In this document: in pieces, positions 1 to 8,696 of the stretch
How positions within the stretch are numbered: position 1 is the stretch's first letter
Layout of the letters: every line of letters starts with the position of its first letter
Assembly (NCBI RefSeq): GCF_000145615.1
Contig: NC_014410.1
Span: 2,405,501-2,469,500, forward strand
DNA: 64,000 bases
Direction: 5' to 3'
Source: Thermoanaerobacterium thermosaccharolyticum DSM 571
Lineage (GTDB): Bacteria; Bacillota; Thermoanaerobacteria; Thermoanaerobacterales; Thermoanaerobacteraceae
Made by a program: the position numbers and the translations under genes
Notes under the pieces: model-generated
Told to the model about the DNA's origin: nothing
Database searches by the model: none
What the model saw: only the letters and a program-made list of their open reading frames with translations

Positions 1-1265
1 ATATAAGGCGTCCTGTCATCTACAGGGAGTTTTTCTTTGCTCCACACATATTCAGTCTTTCCATCCTCATCACAGAAGTAAAAGCTATTTATAGTAAACG
101 GAGTCAATACCTTATCCATCTTTATATTTGACGCATGTATCTCATCAATAATGCCTGTACTCCCTCTTCCTCTTCTAGTCTTTATGCGTATTCCTCTATC
201 TGTTTTTCTGAATACGCATCTATCTACATGCACATTTTTTACACCGCCAGACATTTCACTTCCTATTACAACTGCTCCATGACCATATTCCATCAGACAA
301 TTTCTGATGTATAAATTCTCAGATGAAACTGGCAGTTTTCGACTGGTCGCTAATTTCCCCGATTTTATGGCAATGCAATCATCGCCTACTGAAAATCTGG
401 TTCCTAAGATGACAACATCTTTGCATGACTCTGGATCTAGTCCATCAGTATTTGGTGCATCTTTTGGATTTTCTATATTTAGATTGATAAACTTCAAATT
501 TTGAGAAAGCAGAGGATGTATCGTCCAAGAAGGCGAATTTTTTATTGTAATACCTTCTATTAACACATTCTTGCACTTGTTTAAGAATATAGTTCTAGGT
601 CTCCATGCGATTCTTTTGACCTTTGCGTCGTGCCACCATGTATCAAAGCTGGAATTGCCGTCAATTGTGCCTTCTCCAATAATATTCACATTTTCTACGC
701 CAATTCCTGTTATTAAACTTGCAAAAATCTCTTTTGCTTCACCTTCCCATGAGCCTAAATAGCTGTCCTCAATCTTTTTGCAATCTATTTCTCCAGGAAG
801 GATAGGGTACATCTCCCTCTCTTTTGCTCCTAATAAAACTGCGCCTTTTCCTAATTCCAACGTTATATTGCTTTTTAAAAAAAGTGGATAAGTCAAGTAG
901 ATACCTTCGGGGAAAAAAACCCTTCCTCCATCCGGGCAGGATATTATAGCCGCTTGTATGGAAAAAGTATCAATTCTCTTTCCATCACCATTTGCACCAA
1001 AATCCCTGACATTAATATATGCTGTCTCAGGTTTTGTCCTCAAAACAATTTCGTCCGCATCTCCAGTCTCAATATTTTTAATTGATACGCTATACTCTTT
1101 ATCAGGATCTAAATTTTTAATCGTAAAAACATTTTTATCAACTTTACCTAAATCTGTAGAATTTAAATATAAAAGATATTTATTGCCGGTATAATAGGGC
1201 TCCCTTGTATTAATCTCAAATGATATGGTTCTCGATGTAACAGATACAACATTTAATTTTACCAT
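1..1265 (-). CDS. GH28 polygalacturonase family protein, 3' end cut by the window edge
   Basis: The first 421 codons of a gene that runs off the left edge. It hydrolyses alpha-1,4-galacturonan or oligogalacturonides of pectin. A short fibronectin-III-like region (about residues 1-90) precedes a right-handed beta-helix. The four GH28 signatures are all readable: NTDG at residues 272-275, the catalytic pair DD at 295-296, a GHG motif with its histidine at 329, and RIK at 360-362. No signal peptide is visible, so a cytoplasmic exo-enzyme acting on imported oligomers is likely. It follows the two sugar permeases by 23 nt and probably belongs to their operon. The family is certain; whether it is exo- or endo-acting is inferred. 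Confidence 0.9.
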   Translation of the reverse strand, partial: MVKLNVVSVTSRTISFEINTREPYYTGNKYLLYLNSTDLGKVDKNVFTIKNLDPDKEYSVSIKNIETGDADEIVLRTKPETAYINVRDFGANGDGKRIDTFSIQAAIISCPDGGRVFFPEGIYLTYPLFLKSNITLELGKGAVLLGAKEREMYPILPGEIDCKKIEDSYLGSWEGEAKEIFASLITGIGVENVNIIGEGTIDGNSSFDTWWHDAKVKRIAWRPRTIFLNKCKNVLIEGITIKNSPSWTIHPLLSQNLKFINLNIENPKDAPNTDGLDPESCKDVVILGTRFSVGDDCIAIKSGKLATSRKLPVSSENLYIRNCLMEYGHGAVVIGSEMSGGVKNVHVDRCVFRKTDRGIRIKTRRGRGSTGIIDEIHASNIKMDKVLTPFTINSFYFCDEDGKTEYVWSKEKLPVDDRTPY

Positions 1266-1288
1266 TTAGCTCACTTCTCTCTATAATA

Positions 1289-2194
1289 CTAACCTTTCAA
1301 ACCGCTTGTAGATATGCCTTCAACAAAATACTTCTGCGCTGAGAAAAATACCACTATTGAAGGTATAAGAGCAATTACTGACATCGCTATAATCTTATTC
1401 CACTCAAAGTTACCTGATGTAGCATCCATTGCCATTTTTAATGCTATCGAAACAGGATATTTGCTGACAGAAGATATATAGATAAGTGGACCCATAAAGT
1501 CATTCATAGACCACATAAACTGGAATATTGTAACAGATACTATTGCTGGCGTTATGACAGGCAATAATATCCTTGTCAATATAGTGAATGAATTGCATCC
1601 ATCGATCTTTGCCGCTTCATCAAGCTCTTTTGGTATACCTCTCATAAACTGTATAATCATAAATACGAAAAATGCTTCTGCTGCAAATATATCATTGGCG
1701 TACAGTGGAATGAACGTATCAAGTAAGTGCAATTGCTTCCAAAATAGATAAAGCGGTATTCTCAATACAATCTGTGGCAAAAACATAGTAGAAATCAGTA
1801 TAGCAAATAACGGCTTTTTAAATGGAAAATTAAATCTTGAAAACCCATAAGCAGTCAAAACAGATGAAATGACCGTAAAAATTACTTTAGGAATCACATA
1901 TTTAAAAGTATTTAAATAATACGTAGCAAATGTGTATTGGGTACCTGTTATCCATCCTTTTATATACGGTGTAAAGTCAATCCTTTTTGGTATAAAGCTA
2001 ATTGAAGAAAATATTTCGCTATTTGTTTTAAACGATGCTCCTATAAGCCAAATAATTGGATATAGCATTATAAGTGCACCAACAGTCAAAATGGTATACC
2101 TTATTGCTAAGTTTACCCTCCTCCTAAGCTCTCTTTTTCTGTACCCTTTATCCATCTTAAGCTGCGTATTGTTTAAAGCAGTTTCACTATTCAT
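1289..2194 (-). CDS. Carbohydrate ABC transporter permease, MalG type
   Basis: A 301-residue inner-membrane permease of the CUT1 sugar ABC family, with about six hydrophobic helices. The cytoplasmic EAA loop that docks the ATPase is readable as ELDEAAKIDGCN. The C-terminus ends KYFVEGISTSGLKG, typical of MalG-type partners. The start overlaps the stop of the MalF-type partner by one base, so the two are translationally coupled. Context (GH28, GH105) suggests import of oligogalacturonides or rhamnogalacturonan fragments. No ATPase is encoded here; a shared MsmK-type ATPase elsewhere is expected for this family. Confidence 0.92.
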   Translation of the reverse strand: MNSETALNNTQLKMDKGYRKRELRRRVNLAIRYTILTVGALIMLYPIIWLIGASFKTNSEIFSSISFIPKRIDFTPYIKGWITGTQYTFATYYLNTFKYVIPKVIFTVISSVLTAYGFSRFNFPFKKPLFAILISTMFLPQIVLRIPLYLFWKQLHLLDTFIPLYANDIFAAEAFFVFMIIQFMRGIPKELDEAAKIDGCNSFTILTRILLPVITPAIVSVTIFQFMWSMNDFMGPLIYISSVSKYPVSIALKMAMDATSGNFEWNKIIAMSVIALIPSIVVFFSAQKYFVEGISTSGLKG

Positions 2195-3075
2195 TATGAC
2201 TCTCCTCCTCCTTCATCTGAATAGAATACCCAGTACTTAGACGACGAGAATACAAACATCGTAAATATCATTATTATTATGAAGAGGAACCATGATATAG
2301 CACTGCCATAGCCCATGTTAAAGAACTTAAATGAATTATCGTATATCATCATAGGTAAAAGATAAGTCTTATAAAGTGGTCCACCTTGTGTTATCATGTA
2401 AGGCCCATTGAATTCTTGGAATGCTTGTATAAGCTGCATTACAAGGTTGAAGAATATAATAGGCGTTAAAAGTGGAATAGTAACTTTAAAGAAAGTTTTA
2501 ATCTTTCCTGCACCGTCAACTGCTGCAGCTTCATAAAGCTCCTGCGGTATATCTTTTAATCCTGCAAGGAATATTACCATTGTTGAGCCAAACTCCCACA
2601 CTCTTAAAGCACTTATAGTAAATATTGCACCTAAACCTGTTGAAAACCATCCTACTGGTTTAATCCCAAATAAGCCTAAGAACTGATTAACAAGTCCAGT
2701 ATTTGCAAAGACAAACTTCCACAAAACTGCTATAGCTATATTACCGCCTAAAATTGATGGTACGTAATATGCTGTGCGGTAAAAATTTATACCTTTTAAT
2801 TTATAGTTTAAAATAAAAGCTATAAAAAGTGAGAAAGTCAACTTAAGTGGAACAGTAATAACAACATACTCTAATGTTGCAGTAAATGACGTCCAGAATG
2901 TGCTGTCACGAAACATATTTACATAATTTTGAATACCAATAAATTTTGGCGCATTAATAATATTATAATTTGTAAAACTCAATATTAAAGAAGTTACAAA
3001 AGGATATATTGTAAATATCAAAAGACCAATTAGCCACGGCAGTATATACAATAACCCTATACGCTTATTTTCCAT
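2194..3075 (-). CDS. Carbohydrate ABC transporter permease, MalF type
   Basis: A 293-residue CUT1 permease and heterodimer partner of the downstream MalG-type protein. It has six predicted membrane helices, starting with a hydrophobic stretch at about residues 8-30, and an EAA loop reading ELYEAAAVDGAG. A good SD (AGGAGGG on the minus strand) precedes the ATG. Upstream lies only an 80-codon remnant of the solute-binding protein gene and a 12-bp hairpin, so the transporter no longer has its own intact binding protein at this locus. Confidence 0.92.
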   Translation of the reverse strand: MENKRIGLLYILPWLIGLLIFTIYPFVTSLILSFTNYNIINAPKFIGIQNYVNMFRDSTFWTSFTATLEYVVITVPLKLTFSLFIAFILNYKLKGINFYRTAYYVPSILGGNIAIAVLWKFVFANTGLVNQFLGLFGIKPVGWFSTGLGAIFTISALRVWEFGSTMVIFLAGLKDIPQELYEAAAVDGAGKIKTFFKVTIPLLTPIIFFNLVMQLIQAFQEFNGPYMITQGGPLYKTYLLPMMIYDNSFKFFNMGYGSAISWFLFIIIMIFTMFVFSSSKYWVFYSDEGGGES

Positions 3076-3115
3076 TTAAACCCTCCTATCAAAACACAAT
3101 GAGAATTAATTAATG

Positions 3116-3149
3116 TGTGGAACTACAAATAATAATCTGTAGTTCCACA
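3116..3149 (-). promoter_or_regulatory. Intercistronic hairpin between binding-protein remnant and permease genes
   Basis: A perfect 12-bp inverted repeat (TGTGGAACTACA at 3116-3127, its complement at 3138-3149) with a 10-nt AT-rich loop and no T-run. In intact sugar ABC operons a hairpin at this place commonly stabilises the binding-protein mRNA and partly attenuates the permease genes. Here it survives although the binding-protein gene is gutted. Confidence 0.6.
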
Positions 3150-3168
3150 TTGTTATCATCATTCGGTT

Positions 3169-3405
3169 TTATTTTGTTATCTGGCTCAGCACATTCTGAA
3201 GATTTGTGTACATCTCTTTTGCTGCCTGATCAACAGTCTGTTGGTTGTAAGATATCTTATCTATTGTCTGATCATATACTTGTTGTAACTTTGGATCTTC
3301 TAGATATGGACTTAATTCTAATCCAGGTTTTGATTCTAATATTTGCAATCCTTCATATTCAAGTCCTGATATTTTGCCATCTTTATTTATTTGAAATTTA
3401 GAACT
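3169..3405 (-). pseudogene. 3' remnant of an ABC sugar-binding protein gene
   Basis: An open stretch of about 78 codons with no start, closed upstream by a stop at 3406-3408. Its end reads NLQNVLSQITK after a helix containing QAAKEMYTNLQN, as in the C-terminus of extracellular solute-binding proteins. It sits where the binding-protein gene should be, just before the MalF gene, and overlaps the 3' end of the GH105 gene by about 19 nt in another frame. The likely cause is a deletion that removed roughly the first 350 codons and joined the tail to GH105. The family call rests on this short tail plus position. Confidence 0.65.
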
Positions 3406-4481
3406 TCACTGTACGCCATCATCAATGCTCCTACACCTTTAGGATCATCATACACAACTTTTTCTGATATATAATAATCGTAACTTCCATCTCTATAAGG
3501 GTTATTTCCTAATCCAGCAACACCGCATATGCCACCAAGTCTTAATTTTCCTTCATCTTCTACAAGGTATTTCCCTACAGTGCCGTCAAAAGCCCTAATT
3601 CCAAATTCCTTATATCCTAATGGCAGGATGTGGAGTCTTACTCCCTTTAATATGCTGTAAGATATCATAAGAGTTGCAGAAGTCTCCAGGTAATTTCCTT
3701 TTTCATTTCCTTTGTCTAAAACTTGATACCACATACCACTATTTTTATCCTGATACATTAAAAGTCCGTCAATAGCCTCTTTAAGAATTCTTGCAAGTGT
3801 ATTTTTTTCAGATTCCATTTTTTCGTTCATTTCTTCCAGTACATCTACAAGGGCCATTACAAACCAACCTTCTGCTCTTCCCCAAAAATTCGGAGAAACA
3901 CCAGTTTTTTTATCTGCCCATGCTTCTTTTTTGCTTTCATCGTATCCATGGTAGTAAAGTCTTTTCTCTTCATTCCACATGCGTCTTCTTACATTTAAGA
4001 ATTGATTTAAAATATCATTAACTTCATCAATATTGCCAAAATCCTTGATATACTTAACATAGAAGGGCATTACCATATACAACCCATCAAGCCACACTTG
4101 ATACGGATATATATCTTTGTGCCAGAAATTTCCTTCATTAGTCCTGGGCTGCATTTTAATTTGATTAAAAATACTTTCTATAGCCTTTCTATACTTTTCT
4201 TCATTGGTCAATTCAAGAACGTCAAATAATATCTTCCCCGAATTTATGTCATCTAAATGGTGATTATATGGCTTGTAGCCTTTAATGTTGCCATCTTCAC
4301 TGATAAATTCATCAAGATAATTCAAAACGAATAATTTGAATTTTTCATTGCCTGTAGCCTTATATAAATCCCATGCACCTTTCAAAACGCATCCGTCTTC
4401 ATAATTCCATGATTCCTTATAGCTATGATAATTTTTTATATAATTATCAATAAATTTATCAATCGTTTTCAAAACCTTCAA
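3387..4481 (-). CDS. GH105 unsaturated rhamnogalacturonyl hydrolase
   Basis: A 364-residue (alpha/alpha)6-barrel protein of the YteR/YesR type. It removes the 4,5-unsaturated galacturonate left on rhamnogalacturonan or pectin oligomers by lyases. The family segment VWLDGLYMVMPF carries the catalytic Asp at residue 132, and WGRAEGW lies at 200-206. There is no signal peptide, so it acts in the cytoplasm on imported oligomers. It is the first gene of the run leading to the permeases and GH28. Its upstream region holds a CACGTTAAC box (4568-4576) shared with uxaC. Confidence 0.92.
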   Translation of the reverse strand: MKVLKTIDKFIDNYIKNYHSYKESWNYEDGCVLKGAWDLYKATGNEKFKLFVLNYLDEFISEDGNIKGYKPYNHHLDDINSGKILFDVLELTNEEKYRKAIESIFNQIKMQPRTNEGNFWHKDIYPYQVWLDGLYMVMPFYVKYIKDFGNIDEVNDILNQFLNVRRRMWNEEKRLYYHGYDESKKEAWADKKTGVSPNFWGRAEGWFVMALVDVLEEMNEKMESEKNTLARILKEAIDGLLMYQDKNSGMWYQVLDKGNEKGNYLETSATLMISYSILKGVRLHILPLGYKEFGIRAFDGTVGKYLVEDEGKLRLGGICGVAGLGNNPYRDGSYDYYISEKVVYDDPKGVGALMMAYSEVLNFK

Positions 4482-4567
4482 TCCTCCAAATAAAACTATA
4501 TAGTTTATGCTATAAAAAACTTATTTTATTTACATTGTCTAAAGATTTTAAAATTAATATAGGTGCA

Positions 4568-4576
4568 CACGTTAAC
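4568..4576 (-). promoter_or_regulatory. Putative operator upstream of GH105
   Basis: CACGTTAAC lies between the LacI regulator gene and GH105. The same nine bases occur at 7070-7078, directly downstream of the uxaC -10 box. Two copies flanking a LacI gene at the two promoters of the pectin block suggest its binding site. Binding is inferred. Confidence 0.5.
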
Positions 4577-4597
4577 TATATACGCAAGTTAATTTTG

Positions 4598-5608
4598 TCA
4601 TTTTAATTCTGCAACAGAATCCCTTATTTTTAGTATTGTAGGTATATATATTCTCTCTCCATCATTTTCATTGTTTTCCAGCATATTCATCAACTTCTCA
4701 GCACCTTTTTGGCTTACTTCCTTTATAGGTTTCCTTACCGTCGTCAAGGCAGGAATTATATATCTGCAAAATTCGCTATCATCAAACCCAATCACAGATA
4801 TATCATTAGGTACTCTAAGGCCTTTTTCGTAAATAGCTTTTATCGCACCAACTGCCATATCATCATTGGAGCAAAATACGGCTGTAGGTATTTTAGGCAA
4901 TTTCAATAACTTATTCATGGCGCTGTATCCACTTTCTATGTCGTATTCACCGCTTACAATATAATCATTGTTTATTAGAATTTTGCTCTCGATAAGCGCC
5001 TTTAAGAAACCGTCTTTTCTATCTATAGTAGATTTAAATCCTTCTTTACCTTCTATTATAGCTATATCTTTGTGGCCTTTTTCTATTAGAAATTTAACTG
5101 CATTGTACGCACCTGTTTTTTCTTCGCTTAGTATGTTTACAACCGACTTTTCGTTAACTTCTCTATTCAAAACGACTAAAGGTATATTTTTTCGCAATAC
5201 ATAATACATAAATTCATTATCACTTTCACTTTGACTTGTGAGAATGATTCCATCAAAACGGTTTTTTTCAATAGACGAGTAATCTTTGTACTCGTCTATT
5301 CCTCTTATTATCAAATTGTAGTTTTTCTTAATTACGCTATTAACACCTCGAACAGTCTCATAGAAAAAGCTAGGAGAAGTTCCTTTGAAAATCGTAGAAA
5401 AGAACAGCCCTATGTTGTAAGACTTATTAAGCACCAAACTTTTAGCATTGTAATTTGGAACATAATTAAGCTTCCTCGCAATTTCTTTGATCTTAGCCTT
5501 TGTCTCTTCTTTTATCTGTGGGCTGTCATTTAATGCTCTGGACACTGTAGTATGTGAAACATTTGCAAGTTTTGCTATATCTTTTATTGTAACGCTCATT
5601 TCCTGCAC
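4598..5608 (-). CDS. LacI family transcriptional regulator
   Basis: A 336-residue regulator: N-terminal helix-turn-helix with hinge (IKDIAKLANVSHTTVSRALN within the first 26 residues), then a periplasmic-binding-like sensor domain ending near residue 335. It lies between uxaC and GH105 in a pectin/uronate block, so its effector is probably a uronate or pectin-derived intermediate. The start may be the first ATG or the one three codons later (MSVTIKDIA). Likely target sites are the CACGTTAAC boxes at 4568 and 7070. Confidence 0.9.
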   Translation of the reverse strand: MQEMSVTIKDIAKLANVSHTTVSRALNDSPQIKEETKAKIKEIARKLNYVPNYNAKSLVLNKSYNIGLFFSTIFKGTSPSFFYETVRGVNSVIKKNYNLIIRGIDEYKDYSSIEKNRFDGIILTSQSESDNEFMYYVLRKNIPLVVLNREVNEKSVVNILSEEKTGAYNAVKFLIEKGHKDIAIIEGKEGFKSTIDRKDGFLKALIESKILINNDYIVSGEYDIESGYSAMNKLLKLPKIPTAVFCSNDDMAVGAIKAIYEKGLRVPNDISVIGFDDSEFCRYIIPALTTVRKPIKEVSQKGAEKLMNMLENNENDGERIYIPTILKIRDSVAELK

Positions 5609-5638
5609 CTTCCAAATTGAATGTATAAATGTAATGAA

Positions 5639-7039
5639 CTAAACTCCAAAATAATTTACTGCATTATTAAATGATATATCTTGAACTATCTTACCCAATA
5701 AACCTATGTCATCAGGCACTTCTCCTTTTTCTACCCATTCGCCAATCAAATTGCACAATATTCTTCTGAAATATTCATGTCTTGGATAAGATAGAAAACT
5801 TCTTGAATCAGTAACCATTCCAACAAACTTGCTTAGAAGCCCTACATTAGCAAGTGTCTTCATCTGCTCTGTCATTCCATCTATGTTGTCATTAAACCAC
5901 CATGCAGAGCCAAACTGCATCTTACCCGGAATACCTTCACCTTGAAAACTGCCCATCAAAGCTGCTAAAACATAATTATCTTTAGGATTCAATGTATATA
6001 AAATAACTTTAGGAAGAGATCCTGTACTCTCCAATGAATCTAGAAGCTTCGAAAGTGGATATGCAATATTTACGTCATTTATGGAATCATAGCCAGTATC
6101 AGGACCTAACTTTTTAAACATTCTCGTATTTGTATTTCTCAGTGCTGCTATGTGAAGCTGCATCGCCCAGCCCAGCTCTTTATATCTCTTTCCTAAGAAC
6201 TGAAGAACACTTGTCTTGTATTTATCTACTTCAATCTGAGACAACTTCTCGCCTTTTAATGCCTTTTTGAATATTTCATCGACTTCTTCCTTTGTACTTT
6301 CTTCATAAGCCACAAAGTCCAATGCATGGTCTGACAATCTGCATCCATAGCTATCAAAAAACTCCAATCTGCTGTTTAAAGCATCTAAGTAATCATCATA
6401 ACTTTCAATAGCTTTGCCACATACTTCACCAAGCTTCTTAACCCAATCTTTAAAATCATCTTTATCAATATTTATACCTTTATCAGGTCTAAATGCAGGC
6501 AAAACCTTTACGTCAAAGTTATCATCTTCTTTTAAAAGCTTATGATACTCGAGGCTATCTGTTGGGTCATCTGTTGTACACAATATCTTTACATTGGATT
6601 TTTTTATAATATTTTTTACGCTGAATTCACTGCTGTTTAACATAGAATTAACTTTTTCCCATATCACTGGAGCCGTTTTCTCATTTAAAAGCTCATTTAT
6701 ACCAAAGTACCTTTGAAGCTCTAAATGTGTCCAATGATAAACAGGATTGCCAATAGCCATAGGTATCGTTTTAGCAAATTCTAAAAATTTGCTATAATCA
6801 TCTGCATCACCTGTAATATACCTTTCATCTACTCCATTGCTTCTCATAAGTCTCCATTTGTAGTGATCGCCATATAGCCAAACTTCAGTAATATTTTTAA
6901 ACCTTATGTCTTCATAGATATCTTTAGGATTCAGGTGGCAATGAAAATCAAAAATAGGCGATTTTGATGCATAATCATGAAATAGTTTAACAGCAGTTTC
7001 ATTATTTAGAAGGAAATCTTCATCCATAAACTTTTTCAT
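5639..7039 (-). CDS. uxaC: Glucuronate isomerase
   Basis: Interconverts D-glucuronate/D-fructuronate and D-galacturonate/D-tagaturonate, the entry step of uronate catabolism in the cytoplasm. About 466 residues, the normal UxaC length. The amidohydrolase-like metal motif DFHCHLNPKDIYED is near the N-terminus. The ATG at 7037-7039 has a GGAGAG ribosome site 12 nt upstream. A longer reading from a GTG at 7072 would place the start inside the operator and has no SD. A consensus promoter and a putative LacI site lie directly upstream. Confidence 0.95.
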   Translation of the reverse strand: MKKFMDEDFLLNNETAVKLFHDYASKSPIFDFHCHLNPKDIYEDIRFKNITEVWLYGDHYKWRLMRSNGVDERYITGDADDYSKFLEFAKTIPMAIGNPVYHWTHLELQRYFGINELLNEKTAPVIWEKVNSMLNSSEFSVKNIIKKSNVKILCTTDDPTDSLEYHKLLKEDDNFDVKVLPAFRPDKGINIDKDDFKDWVKKLGEVCGKAIESYDDYLDALNSRLEFFDSYGCRLSDHALDFVAYEESTKEEVDEIFKKALKGEKLSQIEVDKYKTSVLQFLGKRYKELGWAMQLHIAALRNTNTRMFKKLGPDTGYDSINDVNIAYPLSKLLDSLESTGSLPKVILYTLNPKDNYVLAALMGSFQGEGIPGKMQFGSAWWFNDNIDGMTEQMKTLANVGLLSKFVGMVTDSRSFLSYPRHEYFRRILCNLIGEWVEKGEVPDDIGLLGKIVQDISFNNAVNYFGV

Positions 7040-7069
7040 ATAATCAGCTCTCTCCCATGAAAATTTGTT

Positions 7070-7122
7070 CACGTTAACATTAGATTTAATTTTATTATAG
7101 TACTGATGATTTTAAATGTCAA
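7070..7122 (-). promoter_or_regulatory. uxaC promoter with putative LacI-type operator
   Basis: On the minus strand TTGACA (7117-7122), a 17-nt spacer and TATAAT (7094-7099) form a perfect consensus promoter. About 16 nt downstream lies CACGTTAAC (7070-7078), where a bound repressor would block transcription. The strong promoter implies control by repression. Confidence 0.75.
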
Positions 7123-7175
7123 GTTAATGTTAAAAATTTTTTTGCTTAAATTTATCCTCTTTGAAATTTGAAAAT

Positions 7176-7628
7176 TTATTTTGGCAGGCTTTCATCTTTA
7201 AAACTTTTTAGTACCCTTTGTACAAAATCTCTTGGTGAAATTGCCTTATCAGTCAACCTTTGAAATTTTTCATCTCTCGTTATTATAAAATTGCCTTTAA
7301 CCTTTTTTAACGATTGCAGTTGTAAGGCATCTTCTAAATCATTAAATTCTGAAAAGGTCATTGCTTTTTCAATGTCTTGCTTTGTTACACTCACGACATT
7401 CATAATATTAAATAATGCTTTAATAGCCTTTAAACAAGTGTCATGATTAAGATTTTTATTAATAAAATAATATATGTCTGTAACCGCAAAAGCAGATATA
7501 TAAGCCATTATAGTTTTTTCATCTGCCATCTTAAATATAGCATATGCATCCTCAGCAAAAGGCTCTCTTTTTAGTAGTACATCAAGTATAACGTTTGTGT
7601 CAATCAATATTTTCATCAGTTTGCACAT
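7176..7628 (-). CDS. PIN-domain toxin (VapC-like ribonuclease)
   Basis: A 150-residue PIN-domain protein. It begins MCKLMKILIDTNVILDVLL, with the first acidic Mg-binding residue in DTN, and later has NDLEDALQL, matching the conserved downstream acidic residues. Such toxins cut RNA in the cytoplasm and are held by a cognate antitoxin; the Phd/YefM-type gene lies upstream on the same strand. The gap between them is unusually long (127 nt) and holds a 15-bp hairpin. The ATG at 7626-7628 and its GGAG lie inside the second arm. An alternative ATG four codons later lacks a clear SD. Confidence 0.85.
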   Translation of the reverse strand: MCKLMKILIDTNVILDVLLKREPFAEDAYAIFKMADEKTIMAYISAFAVTDIYYFINKNLNHDTCLKAIKALFNIMNVVSVTKQDIEKAMTFSEFNDLEDALQLQSLKKVKGNFIITRDEKFQRLTDKAISPRDFVQRVLKSFKDESLPK

Positions 7629-7670
7629 TCATCTCCATAGATAGTATTGCATGATTGGAGATGAATGTGC
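7623..7670 (-). promoter_or_regulatory. Hairpin sequestering SD and start codon of the PIN toxin
   Basis: Perfect 15-bp inverted repeat (7623-7637 with 7656-7670) and an 18-nt loop. In the minus-strand mRNA the second arm contains GGAG and the toxin ATG, so the folded leader would hide the initiation region. There is no T-run, which argues against a simple terminator. Confidence 0.65.
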
Positions 7671-7755
7671 TTTACCCCCTCTCTTTGTTTATCTATACAA
7701 CAAAACTTGTGTTTTTTCACAAATTCACTTACAGCGGCTCGCCCTTTAGGTAAGG

Positions 7756-7989
7756 TTATTTGTATTTCTCATTTACCCTTTTATCTCGAATTTGTTCTTT
7801 TGTTACATCTTTATTTTCAAAATTTGATAATAAGCCATACAAAAAATCAGCATTTGGAGTGCCTTCTTTTCTTATAGGCACTAATTTTGCTACTTCTTTA
7901 CCATTTCGTGTTATTATTATCTCCTCTTTTTCCACAATATCCAAGTATTTTCCTGCTCTTGTTTTGAATTCTGTGGCATTAACTATCAT
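7756..7989 (-). CDS. Phd/YefM-family antitoxin
   Basis: A 77-residue antitoxin beginning MIVNATEFKTRAGKYLDIVE, the usual N-terminal DNA-binding fold, with ITRNGKEVAKLVPI in the middle and a charged flexible C-terminus expected to bind the toxin. The ATG at 7987-7989 follows GAGGAGG by 8 nt; a GTG three codons upstream lies inside that SD. It probably represses its own promoter and neutralises the downstream PIN protein. Pairing Phd-type antitoxins with PIN toxins is common. Confidence 0.85.
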   Translation of the reverse strand: MIVNATEFKTRAGKYLDIVEKEEIIITRNGKEVAKLVPIRKEGTPNADFLYGLLSNFENKDVTKEQIRDKRVNEKYK

Positions 7990-8141
7990 ATAAAGCACCT
8001 CCTCTAATTACATTATACAATTATTAATTAATTTATACAATTATGCATTGATTAATTTTAAAATTTATATAATAGTTAAAATTTAATCTTGCAACTTAAA
8101 TAAATTTTTGTCATATACATACTACCTTGACCATATTAATT

Positions 8142-8492
8142 TTATCCTGGTGAAGGCAAGCATATCACCTGACCTACCATAAGATTGTCAGGATCAATGT
8201 AAGGATTTAGCGCCAATATTTTATCGACAGTCGTACCTACAGTTTTTGCAATTTTATAAAGTGTATCACCTGGTGCTACTTCCCAGTATATCCCTGTTGG
8301 ACATTCAGTGGTTTTGCCATAAGGAATTATGGGTGGCAGACATATTACTTGCCCCACCATTAGCCTATTAGGATCTATGCCTGGATTCTCTTTTATTATG
8401 TCTTCTACAGGCCTATTTATTTTTTGCGATATAAGCCACAGCGTATCTCCTGGCGCAATTGTGTAATACCTTCCTGATGGACAATATGGCAT
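8142..8492 (-). CDS. LysM double-repeat protein
   Basis: A 116-residue protein made almost wholly of two LysM domains (about residues 8-53 and 65-112), each with the YTIAPGDTLWLI / WEVAPGDTLYKI start and an MVGQVICLP end. LysM binds peptidoglycan or chitin N-acetylglucosamine chains. No signal peptide is present, which fits small LysM proteins deposited on spores or released on lysis. The start at 8490-8492 is chosen because GAGGAGG lies 8 nt upstream; an ATG six codons earlier overlaps that SD. A lone gene. Confidence 0.88.
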   Translation of the reverse strand: MPYCPSGRYYTIAPGDTLWLISQKINRPVEDIIKENPGIDPNRLMVGQVICLPPIIPYGKTTECPTGIYWEVAPGDTLYKIAKTVGTTVDKILALNPYIDPDNLMVGQVICLPSPG

Positions 8493-8601
8493 AGTATGAC
8501 CTCCTCTCAATTTTTGATATTATTATATTCAAGAGAAATCTTATTGCCATATTTTTTCAAGGATTCCTGTGGTATAATTATATATAAGGTTATCTAAATT
8601 G

Positions 8602-8648
8602 ATACAATAACAACGCTCACATAAATATGTGCGCTTATGTTATTGTAT
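8602..8648. repeat. Interrupted palindrome upstream of the PPC-domain gene
   Basis: ATACAATAAC at 8602-8611 pairs with GTTATTGTAT at 8639-8648, and inner CGCTCACAT/ATGTGCGC segments extend the pairing, giving a nearly continuous 47-nt palindrome 49 nt before the next start codon. It could be an operator, a leader hairpin or a short mobile repeat. Confidence 0.55.
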
Positions 8649-8696
8649 TAATCAACAATTATCTCTACATAAATTCAAGTTAAGGAGGTTTTTAAT

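Noticed and set aside
7040-7072. Longer uxaC start at a GTG (7072)
   Set aside because: It would begin inside the CACGTTAAC box and lacks an SD; the ATG at 7039 has GGAGAG and gives the normal family length.
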